From Actinomadura sp. WMMA1423 (GTDB lineage: Bacteria; Actinomycetota; Actinomycetes; Streptosporangiales; Streptosporangiaceae), in the NCBI RefSeq assembly GCF_006547145.1, contig NZ_CP041244.1, forward strand, positions 7,688,001 through 7,752,000: a stretch of DNA of 64,000 bases, read 5' to 3'. Position 1 is the stretch's first letter, and the number at the start of each line of letters is the position of its first letter. Positions 19,517 through 26,963 of the stretch are shown here, in pieces. The position numbers were made by a program, and so were the translations under genes. The notes beneath the pieces were generated by a model, which was not told the origin of the DNA, did not search any database, and saw only the letters and a program-made list of their open reading frames with translations.

Positions 19517-20644
19517 GTGCAGCCCAGGATCCCGCGCCCCACCGTCATCGCCGCGATCATCGTGGGGATGACGGTGCTGACGCTGGCCGGGTTCCTGCTG
19601 CCGGCGCTCTGGTACGAGATCGTCGACCGGCGCGACGCCGGGCGGCTGGTCCTCGCCCTCCTCGGGGCCGGCGCCGCGTTCGCCCTCTACGCCCGCCTCC
19701 TCTGGCAGAACCTGATGCGCCGCACCGCCCCGGCGCACGGGCTCGGGCTCGCCGCGATCGCGGCGATCTGCTGGGCGCTGCCGCCGCTGCTCGGCACCGG
19801 CCAGGGCTGGGGCAACGCGCTCCTCGTCCCCGCCGGGCTGATCGCCGTCGTCCTCCCGGTGCGCGAGGCGATCGCCGTGACGGCGGCGGCGACCGTCCTG
19901 ACCCCCGTCTACGGCGTGCTCCTCGGGCTTCCCGCGCTGACCGTCATGTACGAGGTCACGGGCGTGCCGCTCGGCGCCTTCTCCGGCTACGTCACGGTCT
20001 GGCTGTTCCACGTGGTCCAGGAGCTCCGGGAGGCGCGCGCGGAACTGGCCCGGTCCGCGGTGGGGGAGGAGCGCCTCCGATTCGCCCGCGACCTGCACGA
20101 CGTCCTCGGCCACAGCCTCCAGGCCGTCGCGCTGCGCGCCGAGGTCGCCGAGCGGTTCCTCGAACGCGACGACGGCCGCGTCCGCAAGGAGCTGACCGAG
20201 ATCCAGACCATGGCGCGGGACGCGGTGCGCGACGTGCGCGAGGTCGTCCGCGGCTACCGCGCCACGTCCCTGCGCACCGAGCTGGACGGCATGTCCGCCG
20301 TCCTGCGCGCCGCCGGGATCCGCTGCGAGCGCCCCGAGGTGTCGCCGGACCTGCCCGCCCACGTCCATGAGCCCCTCGGCTGGGTCGCCCGCGAGGCCGC
20401 GACCAACGTCCTGCGGCACTCCAGCGCCACCTGGTGCGAGATCACCGTCCGGTCCGGCCGCGGCGAGGTCCGGCTGGAGATCGTCAACGACGGCGCCGCG
20501 CGCCGCGCCGCCGGGGACGCGGGCAGCGGCCTCGCCGGGCTCGCCGAACGGATCACCGCCGCCGGCGGCGCCTTCCAGGCGGGCCCCGCGGGCGACGGGA
20601 CGTTCCGGGTGGCGGCCGCCGTCCCCGCGAAGGGAGTCGCATGA
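19517..20644 (+). CDS. Sensor histidine kinase (DesK-like)
   Basis: 375-residue membrane kinase. Five or six hydrophobic helices occupy residues 10-160 with short loops, as in DesK-type membrane-state sensors. The HisKA_3 helix carries phospho-acceptor His194 (RDLHDVLGHSLQAVALRAEV), followed by the ATPase domain with N-box REAATNVLRHS and G-box DAGSGLAGLAERI. GTG 19517 was chosen from the leaderless -10 six bases upstream. The regulator gene overlaps by four bases (ATGA), so the pair is translationally coupled. Signal and targets are unknown; the neighbouring ABC ATPase gene and palindrome are the obvious candidates. Confidence 0.93.
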   Translation: MQPRIPRPTVIAAIIVGMTVLTLAGFLLPALWYEIVDRRDAGRLVLALLGAGAAFALYARLLWQNLMRRTAPAHGLGLAAIAAICWALPPLLGTGQGWGNALLVPAGLIAVVLPVREAIAVTAAATVLTPVYGVLLGLPALTVMYEVTGVPLGAFSGYVTVWLFHVVQELREARAELARSAVGEERLRFARDLHDVLGHSLQAVALRAEVAERFLERDDGRVRKELTEIQTMARDAVRDVREVVRGYRATSLRTELDGMSAVLRAAGIRCERPEVSPDLPAHVHEPLGWVAREAATNVLRHSSATWCEITVRSGRGEVRLEIVNDGAARRAAGDAGSGLAGLAERITAAGGAFQAGPAGDGTFRVAAAVPAKGVA

Positions 20645-21246
20645 TCCGCGTCCTGCTCGCCGACGACCACCTCCTGATCAGGGAGGCGCTCGTCCTGCTC
20701 CTGGAGACCGAGGACGGTATCGAGGTCGCCGCCGACGTCGGACGAGGAGACGAGGCCGTCGAGCGCGCCCTCGCGCTGAAGCCCGACGTCGCCGTCCTCG
20801 ACATCGACATGCCGGGGCTGGACGGCCTCGCCGCCGCCGAGCGCCTGTCCCGCGAGCTGCCCGCCTGCCGCCTGGTGATCGTGACCGCGCACGGCCGCCC
20901 CGGCAACCTGCGCCGCGCGATGGCCGCCGGCGTCCGCGGCTTCCTCGGCAAGGACACCCCGGGCCGCCGGCTCGCCCAGGTCATCCGTCAGGTCGCCGCG
21001 GGCGCCCGCTACATCGACCCCCAGCTGGCCGCCGACGCCCTCGCCGCCGAGGAGTGCCCCCTCACCCCGCGCGAACTCGACACCCTCCGCGCCGCCGCCG
21101 ACGGCGCCCCCGTCTCCCGCATCGCCCGCACCCTCGGCCTGTCCGAGGGCACCGTCCGCAACTACCTGTCCGCCGCCGTCACCAAACTGGGCGCCGACAA
21201 CCGCCACACCGCCGCCCGCACCGCCAAAGACCTCGGATGGCTCTAG
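20641..21246 (+). CDS. Response regulator (DesR-like, NarL/FixJ family)
   Basis: 201-residue response regulator. Receiver domain with LLADDH acidic pair, phospho-acceptor Asp54 (VAVLDIDMPGLDG), switch Thr in VIVTAHGRPG and Lys in FLGKDTPGRR; then a compact helix-turn-helix (LTPRELDTLRAAADGAPVSR, LSEGTVRNYLSAAVTK). The short linker and the end TAARTAKDLGWL are typical of DesR-like actinobacterial regulators. The ATG overlaps the kinase stop codon (ATGA). A likely binding site is the perfect palindrome at 18717-18740. Confidence 0.94.
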   Translation: MIRVLLADDHLLIREALVLLLETEDGIEVAADVGRGDEAVERALALKPDVAVLDIDMPGLDGLAAAERLSRELPACRLVIVTAHGRPGNLRRAMAAGVRGFLGKDTPGRRLAQVIRQVAAGARYIDPQLAADALAAEECPLTPRELDTLRAAADGAPVSRIARTLGLSEGTVRNYLSAAVTKLGADNRHTAARTAKDLGWL

Positions 21247-21352
21247 CTCATTGCAGTGCCCTCCTCCTTCGGGCCTGGCGGCCCTCCATCGTCGGGCACC
21301 GCGGGCGATCGCTGGCATCGCTCCGGCTCGCCTTGGCGGCTCGCTGCGCGAT

Positions 21353-21377
21353 CAGATTCTCGCTTCGCTCGAATCTG
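21353..21377 (+). terminator. Hairpin after the DesR-like gene
   Basis: CAGATTC / GAATCTG arms of 7 bp with an 11-base loop that itself folds around TTCG; about 105 bases beyond the regulator stop and before the left end of the IS1182-type element. Confidence 0.45.
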
Positions 21378-21461
21378 CCTTCGGACGCGATCGCAACCAT
21401 TGAGGTTGTTGCCGGGTTGCGGTGGTGGCCGGGCCTAGAAGACTGCTGAAGATCTTGTGAG

Positions 21462-21490
21462 GGGCTGTCCGGCCGTGGGCCGGACAGCCC
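21462..21490 (-). terminator. Transposase terminator inside the IS
   Basis: Perfect 13-bp stem GGGCTGTCCGGCC / GGCCGGACAGCCC with a GTG loop, eight bases beyond the transposase stop codon. Confidence 0.85.
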
Positions 21491-21498
21491 CTGTGTGG

Positions 21499-23079
21499 TC
21501 ATGCTTCGGCCGTGGACAGGTGCCAGGTGCCGTTGGTTCGGGTGAGTCCGAGGTTGATGAGTCGGCGGAGGTTGAGGACGGCGGCTCGGGTGTGGAGCCA
21601 GGCGTCGGCTTTGATGGTGCCGCGGTGGCGGAGGCGGCGGTTGCCGTGGTGGACGAGCCAGGCGACGGCGCGTTCGACCGGTGGTCTCCAGCGGCGGTAG
21701 TCGGCTTGCCAGGCCGGGTCGTGGGCCGATTGGCGGCGGGCGGCGGCTTGGAGGTCGTGGTGGGGGCGGATGGTCAGGATCCGGCCTGCCTTGGCGTTGG
21801 TGCACCGCTCGCGCAGGGGGCATCCGGTGCACCGGTTCCCGAACACGGCTTTGCGCTGGTGGTGGCGTCCGCCGGGGTCCGATAAGGGGGCGGTGTGCCC
21901 GGCGGGGCAGGTCACGGTGCCGTTGGTGGTGTCGATGGCGAAGTCGTCGAGGGTGAAGCCGCCGGGGACGGCGGGCCGCAGCGGGGCGGGCTTGATGAAC
22001 AGCCGGTGCCCGGCGGCGGTGAGGGCGTGGCGGGCCTGGCCGGTGGAGTAGGCGGTGTCGCCGAACACCTGCACCGGGGTGTCCTCGCCGGCGAGCAGGT
22101 CCAGGCCGACGACGGCCTCGTGGTGGGCGGCCCCGGCGCCGGGCCGCAGGGCCACCGCGGTGAACAGGCCGGTTTCGGGCTCGACGGCCAGGTGGGCTTT
22201 GAAGCCGTCCTGGCGGTGGCTGCGGGTCTTGTGGACGTGCCGGGCTTGGGGGTCGACGGTCGAGATCACCCGGTCCGGGGCGGTGCCGTCGGTGATGCGC
22301 CAGCGCCCGTCGCGGCCGTCGGACCCTTCGGCCGGTTCGACGTCCTGCCCGGCGACCAGGGCCAGCAGGCCCACCGCGTTCGCGGCCCGCTCGCCCAGTT
22401 CCTGCTCGGGCAGGTGCCCCAGCAACCTGAGCGCGTCGGTGACCAGGGCGTCCACCAGCTCGGCGCGGGCCTGCTCGTCGTTCCAGGCGATGCGCGGTTT
22501 GCCCGGGTCGGTGTAGTCGTGGGCGGTGCACGCCGCCGCGGCCACCTCGGCCGCCCCGGGGACATGGCGGATCACTGAGCGGACGGCGGCGATCAACTGG
22601 GTGACGGTGTCCTGGGTGGCGACCGCATCGTCCAGCACCGTGGAGTCCAGCGCACGGCGATGCCTGCCGGTGAGCACCCCGGTCGCCCGCACCACCTCCC
22701 GCACGGCCTCGAAGATCCGGTCGGGCCGGGCCGAGCGTGCCAGCCGACGGCGGAAGTAGGCCAGCAGCGACGCATCGAACGCGGTGTCGTGCAGGCCCAG
22801 CCCGCACGCGGCCTTCCAGCGCAGGTCACACCGCAACTCCTGCACCGTCTCAGAATCCGACAGCCCGTGCAGGGCCTGCAAAGTGATCGCCGCGGCCAGG
22901 ATCTGCGGCGGCATCGACGGCCGCCCGTTCGCCGACGGATACATGTCCGCGAACATCACCGCCGGGAACAACGCGCCACGGTGCTCGGCCAGGAACGCGA
23001 ACACGCTCCCCGCTGGGATCAGCTCCCGGCACGTCTCCCACACATCCGGACCGACCGTCTCCCCGGCCCACTCACCCAT
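21499..23079 (-). CDS. IS1182 family transposase
   Basis: 526-residue DDE transposase. The N-terminal DUF772-type domain shows FADMYPSANGRPSMPPQILA and LRCDLRWKAACGLGLHDTAFD; the DDE core shows ALDSTVLDDAVATQD (first Asp), HVHKTRSHRQDGFKAH, VFGDTAYSTGQARH (second Asp) and the C-terminal WRPPVERAVAWLVHHGNRRL with the catalytic Glu. A Cys-rich insert (CPAGHT, CTGCPLRERC) typical of the family is present. The frame is intact, so the element may be active. ATG 23077-23079 is preferred; GTG 23097 is possible. Codon use is close to that of its neighbours. Confidence 0.93.
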   Translation of the reverse strand: MGEWAGETVGPDVWETCRELIPAGSVFAFLAEHRGALFPAVMFADMYPSANGRPSMPPQILAAAITLQALHGLSDSETVQELRCDLRWKAACGLGLHDTAFDASLLAYFRRRLARSARPDRIFEAVREVVRATGVLTGRHRRALDSTVLDDAVATQDTVTQLIAAVRSVIRHVPGAAEVAAAACTAHDYTDPGKPRIAWNDEQARAELVDALVTDALRLLGHLPEQELGERAANAVGLLALVAGQDVEPAEGSDGRDGRWRITDGTAPDRVISTVDPQARHVHKTRSHRQDGFKAHLAVEPETGLFTAVALRPGAGAAHHEAVVGLDLLAGEDTPVQVFGDTAYSTGQARHALTAAGHRLFIKPAPLRPAVPGGFTLDDFAIDTTNGTVTCPAGHTAPLSDPGGRHHQRKAVFGNRCTGCPLRERCTNAKAGRILTIRPHHDLQAAARRQSAHDPAWQADYRRWRPPVERAVAWLVHHGNRRLRHRGTIKADAWLHTRAAVLNLRRLINLGLTRTNGTWHLSTAEA

Positions 23080-23167
23080 CACCACACCACAACACACTGG
23101 CCCCGCCGCATCCGCGGCGGGACCAAAACCCCAAGATCTTCAGCAGTCTTCTAGAGCCTGTTTCGAA

Positions 23168-23181
23168 GTGGCCTCGGCCAC
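23168..23181. repeat. Small palindrome beside the IS
   Basis: GTGGCC-TC-GGCCAC, 14 bases right of the IS. It belongs to a 220-base non-coding stretch rich in short inverted repeats; its role is unknown. Confidence 0.35.
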
Positions 23182-23291
23182 GCGCGCGAACGCGTGACCT
23201 GGCCGGTGCCGCGAAGCCGGAGGCGAGCGGCGCCGGGCGGATCGCGAAGCGATGCCGCGTTCGCCCAGGCACGGTCACGTAGCGAGCCGCT

Positions 23292-23375
23292 AGGCGAGCG
23301 AAGTGGGCCGGGACTGTAGTAAACACAGCCGCCAGGCGAGCGAAGTGGGCCGGGACTGTAGAAAACACAGCCTCG
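23292..23375. repeat. Two tandem copies of a 42-bp repeat
   Basis: Copies at 23292-23333 and 23334-23375 differ at one internal base and in the last three. Each contains GGACTGTAG then AAACACAGCC, which can fold as a weak hairpin. The array ends exactly where the minus-strand methyltransferase stops, so it may serve as its terminator. Confidence 0.8.
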
Positions 23376-24065
23376 TCAGCGGCGGGCCAGGACTAGGGAG
23401 CCTCGTTTTGTGACCGGGAGCGGGGTGCGGAGGTGGGCGGCGGCCTCGGCTGCCTTGGGGCGGGGGACCTGGCGGGCTATCAGGTAGTCGCGGACGGCGT
23501 TCTGGTCGGGCAGGGTGATCAGCGGGGCGTCCCAGCGCTCCACCTCGACCTCGCCGAAGACCTCGCCGACGCGGGCCGGGGCGTCCTCGGCGTCGAACGG
23601 GGTCGGCTCGGGGCGCCACACCGGCGACAGCTCGGGGCTGTCGGTGCGGCAGATCGCGGTGACCAGGAGGAGGCCGCCCGGGGCGAGGACGCGGCGGGCC
23701 TCGCGGAGCGCGCGGTCCGGGTCGTCCAGCAGGGGGAGCAGGTTCACGGCCACGGCGGCGTCGAACGCCGCGTCCCGGAACGGCAGACGCAGCGCGTCGG
23801 CCCGCAGGCGCGGCGCCGGGTGGGCGGCCAGGAGCTCGGCGGACACGTCAAGCCCCACGAGCCCGAACGGCGGCGGGTCGGGGAGGGCGTCGCTGAGGGC
23901 GCCCTCCCCGCAGCCGATGTCCAGGACGCGCGACGCGCCGGAGCCCAGCAGCTTGGAGGCGATGTGGTCGTGCAGGCTCCGCGCCCCGATCAGGTACTTC
24001 CTGGTGACCCTGGCGGCGAGGCGGAAGCGTTCAGGGCCGGAGTCTTGACCGGGTGAGAGGGCCAT
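23376..24065 (-). CDS. Class I SAM-dependent methyltransferase
   Basis: 229-residue methyltransferase with unknown acceptor. SAM-binding motif I is VLDIGCGEGALSDAL, motif II GLDVS, and LRLPFRDAAFDAAVAVNLLPLL is the UbiE/Methyltransf_11 segment ahead of the LREARRVLAPGGLLLVTA strand. The C-terminal part is short and lacks an obvious substrate domain. ATG 24063-24065 was chosen because the downstream sequence begins the conserved helix; the frame extends to 24176 without homology. It is transcribed away from the SDR gene in the same direction, 39 bases downstream of that gene's stop. Confidence 0.88.
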   Translation of the reverse strand: MALSPGQDSGPERFRLAARVTRKYLIGARSLHDHIASKLLGSGASRVLDIGCGEGALSDALPDPPPFGLVGLDVSAELLAAHPAPRLRADALRLPFRDAAFDAAVAVNLLPLLDDPDRALREARRVLAPGGLLLVTAICRTDSPELSPVWRPEPTPFDAEDAPARVGEVFGEVEVERWDAPLITLPDQNAVRDYLIARQVPRPKAAEAAAHLRTPLPVTKRGSLVLARR

Positions 24066-24103
24066 GCAGTGAGCATGCCCGGTGAGCCGCCCGGAAAGCG
24101 TCG

Positions 24104-24850
24104 TCAGGCGGTGACGCCCCCGTCCACGACCAGGTCGTGCCCGACCACGTGGGACGAGGCGTCCGACGCCAGCCACAGGATGCTCTCGGCCACCTCGGCG
24201 GTGTCGGCCACGCGGCCGGACGGCGTGGCGCGCATCCGCTCCGCGCGCCCGGCGGGCGTCTCGCCGGGCAGGAGCGACATCGGTGTGTCGGAGGCGCCCG
24301 GGCTGACGGCGTTGACGCGGACGCCGTCGCCGATGTGGTCGAGGGCGGCGGTGCGGGTGAGGACGCTGACCGCGGCCTTGGAGGCCGCGTACGCGGCGAG
24401 GCCGGGGCGGCGCCCGTGCGCGCCGATGTTGGAGGAGACGTTGACGATCGCTCCGCCGCCGTGGGCGCGCATGTGGGCGATCTCGTGCTTCATCGACAGG
24501 AACACGCCGGTCAGGTTCACCGCGAGGACGCCGTTCCAGGCGGCGGCGTCGATGTCGGCGACGGGCCCTGCGGCGCCGAGGATCCCGGCGTTGTTGACGG
24601 CGACGTGCAGGCCGCCGTGGCGGCCCGCGGCCGTCTCGACCATGCCGACGGCCGAGGCCGGGTCCGTGACGTCGGCCACGACGTGGTCGGCCCGGTCCGA
24701 GCCGATCTCCTTCACCGCCTCGGCCAGCGCCGCCGCGTCGCGGCCGGCCAGGACCACGGTCGCGCCCTCGCGGGCGAAGGCGTGCGCGGTGGCGCGGCCG
24801 ATGCCGCCCGCGCCGCCGGTGATGAGGACGATCTTGCCGTCGAATCGCAT
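24104..24850 (-). CDS. SDR family NAD(P)-dependent oxidoreductase
   Basis: 248-residue classical short-chain dehydrogenase. The nucleotide motif is TGGAGGIG (11-18), the structural NNAG is at 86-89, the catalytic triad is Ser140, Tyr154 and Lys158 (YAASK), and the substrate loop is SPGASDTPMS. Substrate unknown. ATG 24848-24850 has GGAG seven bases upstream; an upstream TTG at 24862 would add four residues and lacks its own site. The tetR gene lies immediately upstream in the same direction, with a palindrome between them, so this is the probable TetR target. Confidence 0.94.
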   Translation of the reverse strand: MRFDGKIVLITGGAGGIGRATAHAFAREGATVVLAGRDAAALAEAVKEIGSDRADHVVADVTDPASAVGMVETAAGRHGGLHVAVNNAGILGAAGPVADIDAAAWNGVLAVNLTGVFLSMKHEIAHMRAHGGGAIVNVSSNIGAHGRRPGLAAYAASKAAVSVLTRTAALDHIGDGVRVNAVSPGASDTPMSLLPGETPAGRAERMRATPSGRVADTAEVAESILWLASDASSHVVGHDLVVDGGVTA

Positions 24851-24867
24851 CTCGAACTCCAAATATT

Positions 24868-24881
24868 AGATCGATCGGTCT
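24868..24881. promoter_or_regulatory. Candidate TetR operator upstream of the SDR gene
   Basis: AGATCGATCGGTCT is symmetric at 12 of 14 positions and lies 18 bases before the SDR start, in the gap after the tetR terminator. The form resembles TetR-family operators of the AGACC-type. Confidence 0.6.
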
Positions 24882-24900
24882 TGAATAAGGGCCTAAGGAA

Positions 24901-24921
24901 GCCCCGCCGGAGTGGCGGGGC
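24901..24921 (-). terminator. Hairpin terminator after tetR
   Basis: 8-bp perfect stem GCCCCGCC / GGCGGGGC with a five-base loop; on the minus strand it is followed by TTCCTTA, a short T-rich run. Confidence 0.7.
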
Positions 24922-24951
24922 GGTACCGGTCCGCGCCGGTCGGTCGGAGGG

Positions 24952-25533
24952 TCAGGTGAGGAGCGCCGCGGCCTGGCGGGTCGCGTCGCGCAGGCGGTGG
25001 TCGTCGGGGGCGGCCCGGCCGAGGACGCGCATGCCCTGGAACAGGACGAGCAGCAGGCGGGCCAGCGCGCGGGGGTCCTTGTCCGCGGCCAGTTCCCCCT
25101 GGGCCCGCGCTCGGGTCAGGGCCGTGGTGAGCGAGGCCTCCAGGAAGTTCCAGCTCGCCTCCACCAGCCGCGCGGCCTCGGGATCGCGCGGGGCCAGCTC
25201 GACCGCGGTGTTCACCACCAGGCAGCCGCGCCGGGGCCGGCCGCGCGCCGACTCCTCGGCGTAGCGCTCGATCAGCGCGCGGACCGCGGGCAGCACGGGT
25301 CCGGGCTGCGACAGCGCCTCGGCGACCTTCGGGTCGGTGTCGCGGAGGTAGCGTTCGAGGGCCTTCAGGAACAGCTCGCGCTTGCCGCCGAAGGTCGCGT
25401 AGAGGCTGGCCCGGGCGATGCCGAGACGGGCCACGAGGTCGGCCATGGACGTCGCCTCGTACCCGCGCTCCCAGAACAGTTCCAGCGCGCGCTCCAGCGC
25501 GGCGTCCGGATCGAACTCCTTCGCCCGTGCCAT
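24952..25533 (-). CDS. TetR/AcrR family transcriptional regulator
   Basis: 193-residue repressor with an N-terminal helix-turn-helix (ALELFWERGYEATSMADLVA, LGIARASLYATFGGKRELF, about residues 16-55) and an all-helical ligand-binding domain. The domain resembles the AcrR-type group that controls SDR and oxidoreductase genes. A full promoter is visible upstream: TTGACC, 18 bases, TATCGT, then seven bases to the ATG. The downstream SDR gene with a palindromic site is the likely regulon. The ligand is unknown. Confidence 0.93.
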   Translation of the reverse strand: MARAKEFDPDAALERALELFWERGYEATSMADLVARLGIARASLYATFGGKRELFLKALERYLRDTDPKVAEALSQPGPVLPAVRALIERYAEESARGRPRRGCLVVNTAVELAPRDPEAARLVEASWNFLEASLTTALTRARAQGELAADKDPRALARLLLVLFQGMRVLGRAAPDDHRLRDATRQAAALLT

Positions 25534-25540
25534 GGCGACG

Positions 25541-25570
25541 ACGATAGGGAATTCAAGAACGAGTGGTCAA
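25541..25570 (-). promoter_or_regulatory. Promoter of tetR
   Basis: On the minus strand: -35 TTGACC (25565-25570), 18-base spacer, -10 TATCGT (25541-25546), seven bases to the ATG. The spacer carries GTTCTTGAATTC, possibly part of an autoregulatory site. Confidence 0.6.
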
Positions 25571-25573
25571 GTA

Positions 25574-26143
25574 TCAGGCCTGTGCGGGCGCGGGAAGGGA
25601 CGGGCGGTCGAGGTCCATGACGTCCAGCACCGAGCCGTCGGCGGCGAGCGCCTCCACGACCGGTCCGCGGCGGGCGCCCCAGACCACGACGACGTGCCCG
25701 TGCTCGGGGACGTCCAGGATCCGCTTGCCGACCCGCACCCGCGCGACCTCGGCCGAGGCCCGCAGCCGCGCCTCGTTGACCCACTTGGCGCCCCAGGGCA
25801 GCAGCCGGTTCGCGTTGCGCACCGTCCGGGCCGACCCGTACTTGAGCAGGTGGCGTCCCATCTCGCCGGACGAGCGGCGCGCCAGCGGCTCGGCGGGGGC
25901 CGAGCCGCCCGCGCCGCCGAGCTCCATCCACTCGCCGTCGCGGCGATGGAACGTCCAGCCCTCGATGAACGCGGACGCCGGGTCCGCCCACTGGTAAAGG
26001 AACGTGACAACGGCGACGTCGCCGTCCTTGTCGAGCCCGAGCGGAAGGTAGTCCCGCCCCTCGGTGAAGCGGGCGGGAGCGGGGACGGGGAGCCCGTCCC
26101 GGAGGAGCCGCAGGCACTCCTCGTGCACCTCGTGGTCGTTCAT
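25574..26143 (-). CDS. Conserved hypothetical protein, 189 residues
   Basis: Not recognised as a named family. It is a soluble protein with no signal peptide or membrane segment. The N-terminal third (ARFTEGRDYLPLGLDKDGDV) looks like a small alpha/beta domain, and the C-terminal part (RVRVGKRILDVPEHGHVVVV) a beta-rich one. ATG 26141-26143 was chosen because AGAGG lies upstream and the composition changes there; the frame runs to 26209 without meaning. It stands between tetR and a minus-strand membrane-protein gene. Confidence 0.7.
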   Translation of the reverse strand: MNDHEVHEECLRLLRDGLPVPAPARFTEGRDYLPLGLDKDGDVAVVTFLYQWADPASAFIEGWTFHRRDGEWMELGGAGGSAPAEPLARRSSGEMGRHLLKYGSARTVRNANRLLPWGAKWVNEARLRASAEVARVRVGKRILDVPEHGHVVVVWGARRGPVVEALAADGSVLDVMDLDRPSLPAPAQA

Positions 26144-26177
26144 GATGGGGGACCTCTGATCGTGCAGGCAGGGCAAA

Positions 26178-26199
26178 GGGCCCTCCCGCGAGAGGGCCC
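26178..26199 (-). terminator. Hairpin after the minus-strand membrane protein gene
   Basis: 8-bp stem GGGCCCTC / GAGGGCCC with a six-base loop, about 40 bases beyond the stop at 26238. Confidence 0.6.
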
Positions 26200-26237
26200 C
26201 ACGTGGCACTCACTCTAGAGGTCCGGCTCGTCTGGTT

Positions 26238-26789
26238 TCACCCGTCTGGTGTACTCCCGACGACCCTTTGCCATCCGTCCTTCATCTCGTGGTCGTCCAA
26301 GGGCGCGCGGGAGGGGAGCGTCCGCGCGGCGAGGACCGCGCACAGGGCCGCCAGCGGCAGCTCCACTCCCGCCGCCAAGGCGATCGCCACCGCCCGCTCC
26401 GCGCCGGGCGTGGCGGTCATCACGTCGAACCACGCGTCGACGGCCAGGAGCGCCCCCGCGGCGGCGGCGCACAGCCCGTGGCGCGGATCGCGGCGGACGA
26501 GCAGCACACCGGTGCCGAGCAGCGCGGCGGCCTCCATCGCGTCCAGCCCCACCCAGGCAGCCGACCAGTTCGACACCACGGCCGTGGACGGCATCGTGGC
26601 GGCGAGCATCCACATCCAGGGAACCAGTGCGGCGGCGCTCCCGACGAACGCCCAGCCGAGCCGTCGGCTCCCCGCCGTCCGCTGGGCGGCGGGGGCGGGC
26701 GGCCCGCTGCGTCCGGAGCGCGGACGGCGCCGGGGGGCGATCCCGAGGCGGGACGGCGGGGGAGCGAGGCGGGTGACGGCGGTGACCAT
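26238..26789 (-). CDS. Hypothetical membrane protein with four helices
   Basis: 183-residue protein of no recognised family. A basic N-terminal tail (residues 1-45, rich in Arg and Pro) is followed by four hydrophobic stretches, about residues 46-68, 78-100, 105-125 and 132-155. Few charges lie between them, which fits a small integral membrane protein. ATG 26787-26789 has AGGAG five bases upstream; an earlier in-frame start at 26837 lacks one. It diverges from the Lia-like kinase operon, with about 170 bases between. Confidence 0.75.
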   Translation of the reverse strand: MVTAVTRLAPPPSRLGIAPRRRPRSGRSGPPAPAAQRTAGSRRLGWAFVGSAAALVPWMWMLAATMPSTAVVSNWSAAWVGLDAMEAAALLGTGVLLVRRDPRHGLCAAAAGALLAVDAWFDVMTATPGAERAVAIALAAGVELPLAALCAVLAARTLPSRAPLDDHEMKDGWQRVVGSTPDG

Positions 26790-26942
26790 GGGGACTCCTG
26801 GGGACGGGTGCGCATCCGCTTCCCGGATGCCGGTCAAAGCCTCGCCGGAATCCGCCTCAAGATCAGTAACGCGGCCTCCCGATCCGGGGTGGCACTGGCT
26901 TCACCCCCGGCCCTGCACCCTGGTTCATGGCGGCGCTCGAAG

Positions 26943-26963
26943 TGGGGCAATACGGTTGCCCCA
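26943..26963. promoter_or_regulatory. Palindrome spanning -10 box and start codon of the third kinase gene
   Basis: TGGGGCAA-TACGG-TTGCCCCA, perfect 8-bp arms. The -10 box TACGGT is at 26951-26956 and the ATG begins at 26963, six bases after it. A regulator bound here would cover promoter and start, so autoregulation by the encoded system is possible. Confidence 0.6.

Larger units (their letters stand above)
21439..23150 (-). mobile_element. IS1182-family insertion sequence, apparently complete
   Basis: 1712-bp element bounded by perfect 19-bp inverted repeats, AAGACTGCTGAAGATCTTG at 21439-21457 and its complement at 23132-23150. CTAG flanks both ends (21435-21438 and 23151-23154) and is a plausible 4-bp target duplication. 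It carries one transposase gene and an internal terminator. It lies between the DesR-like gene and a methyltransferase gene and disrupts no recognisable ORF. Confidence 0.9.

Noticed and set aside
21247..21434. A remnant gene left of the IS1182-type element
   Set aside because: No open frame with coding bias; one hairpin only.
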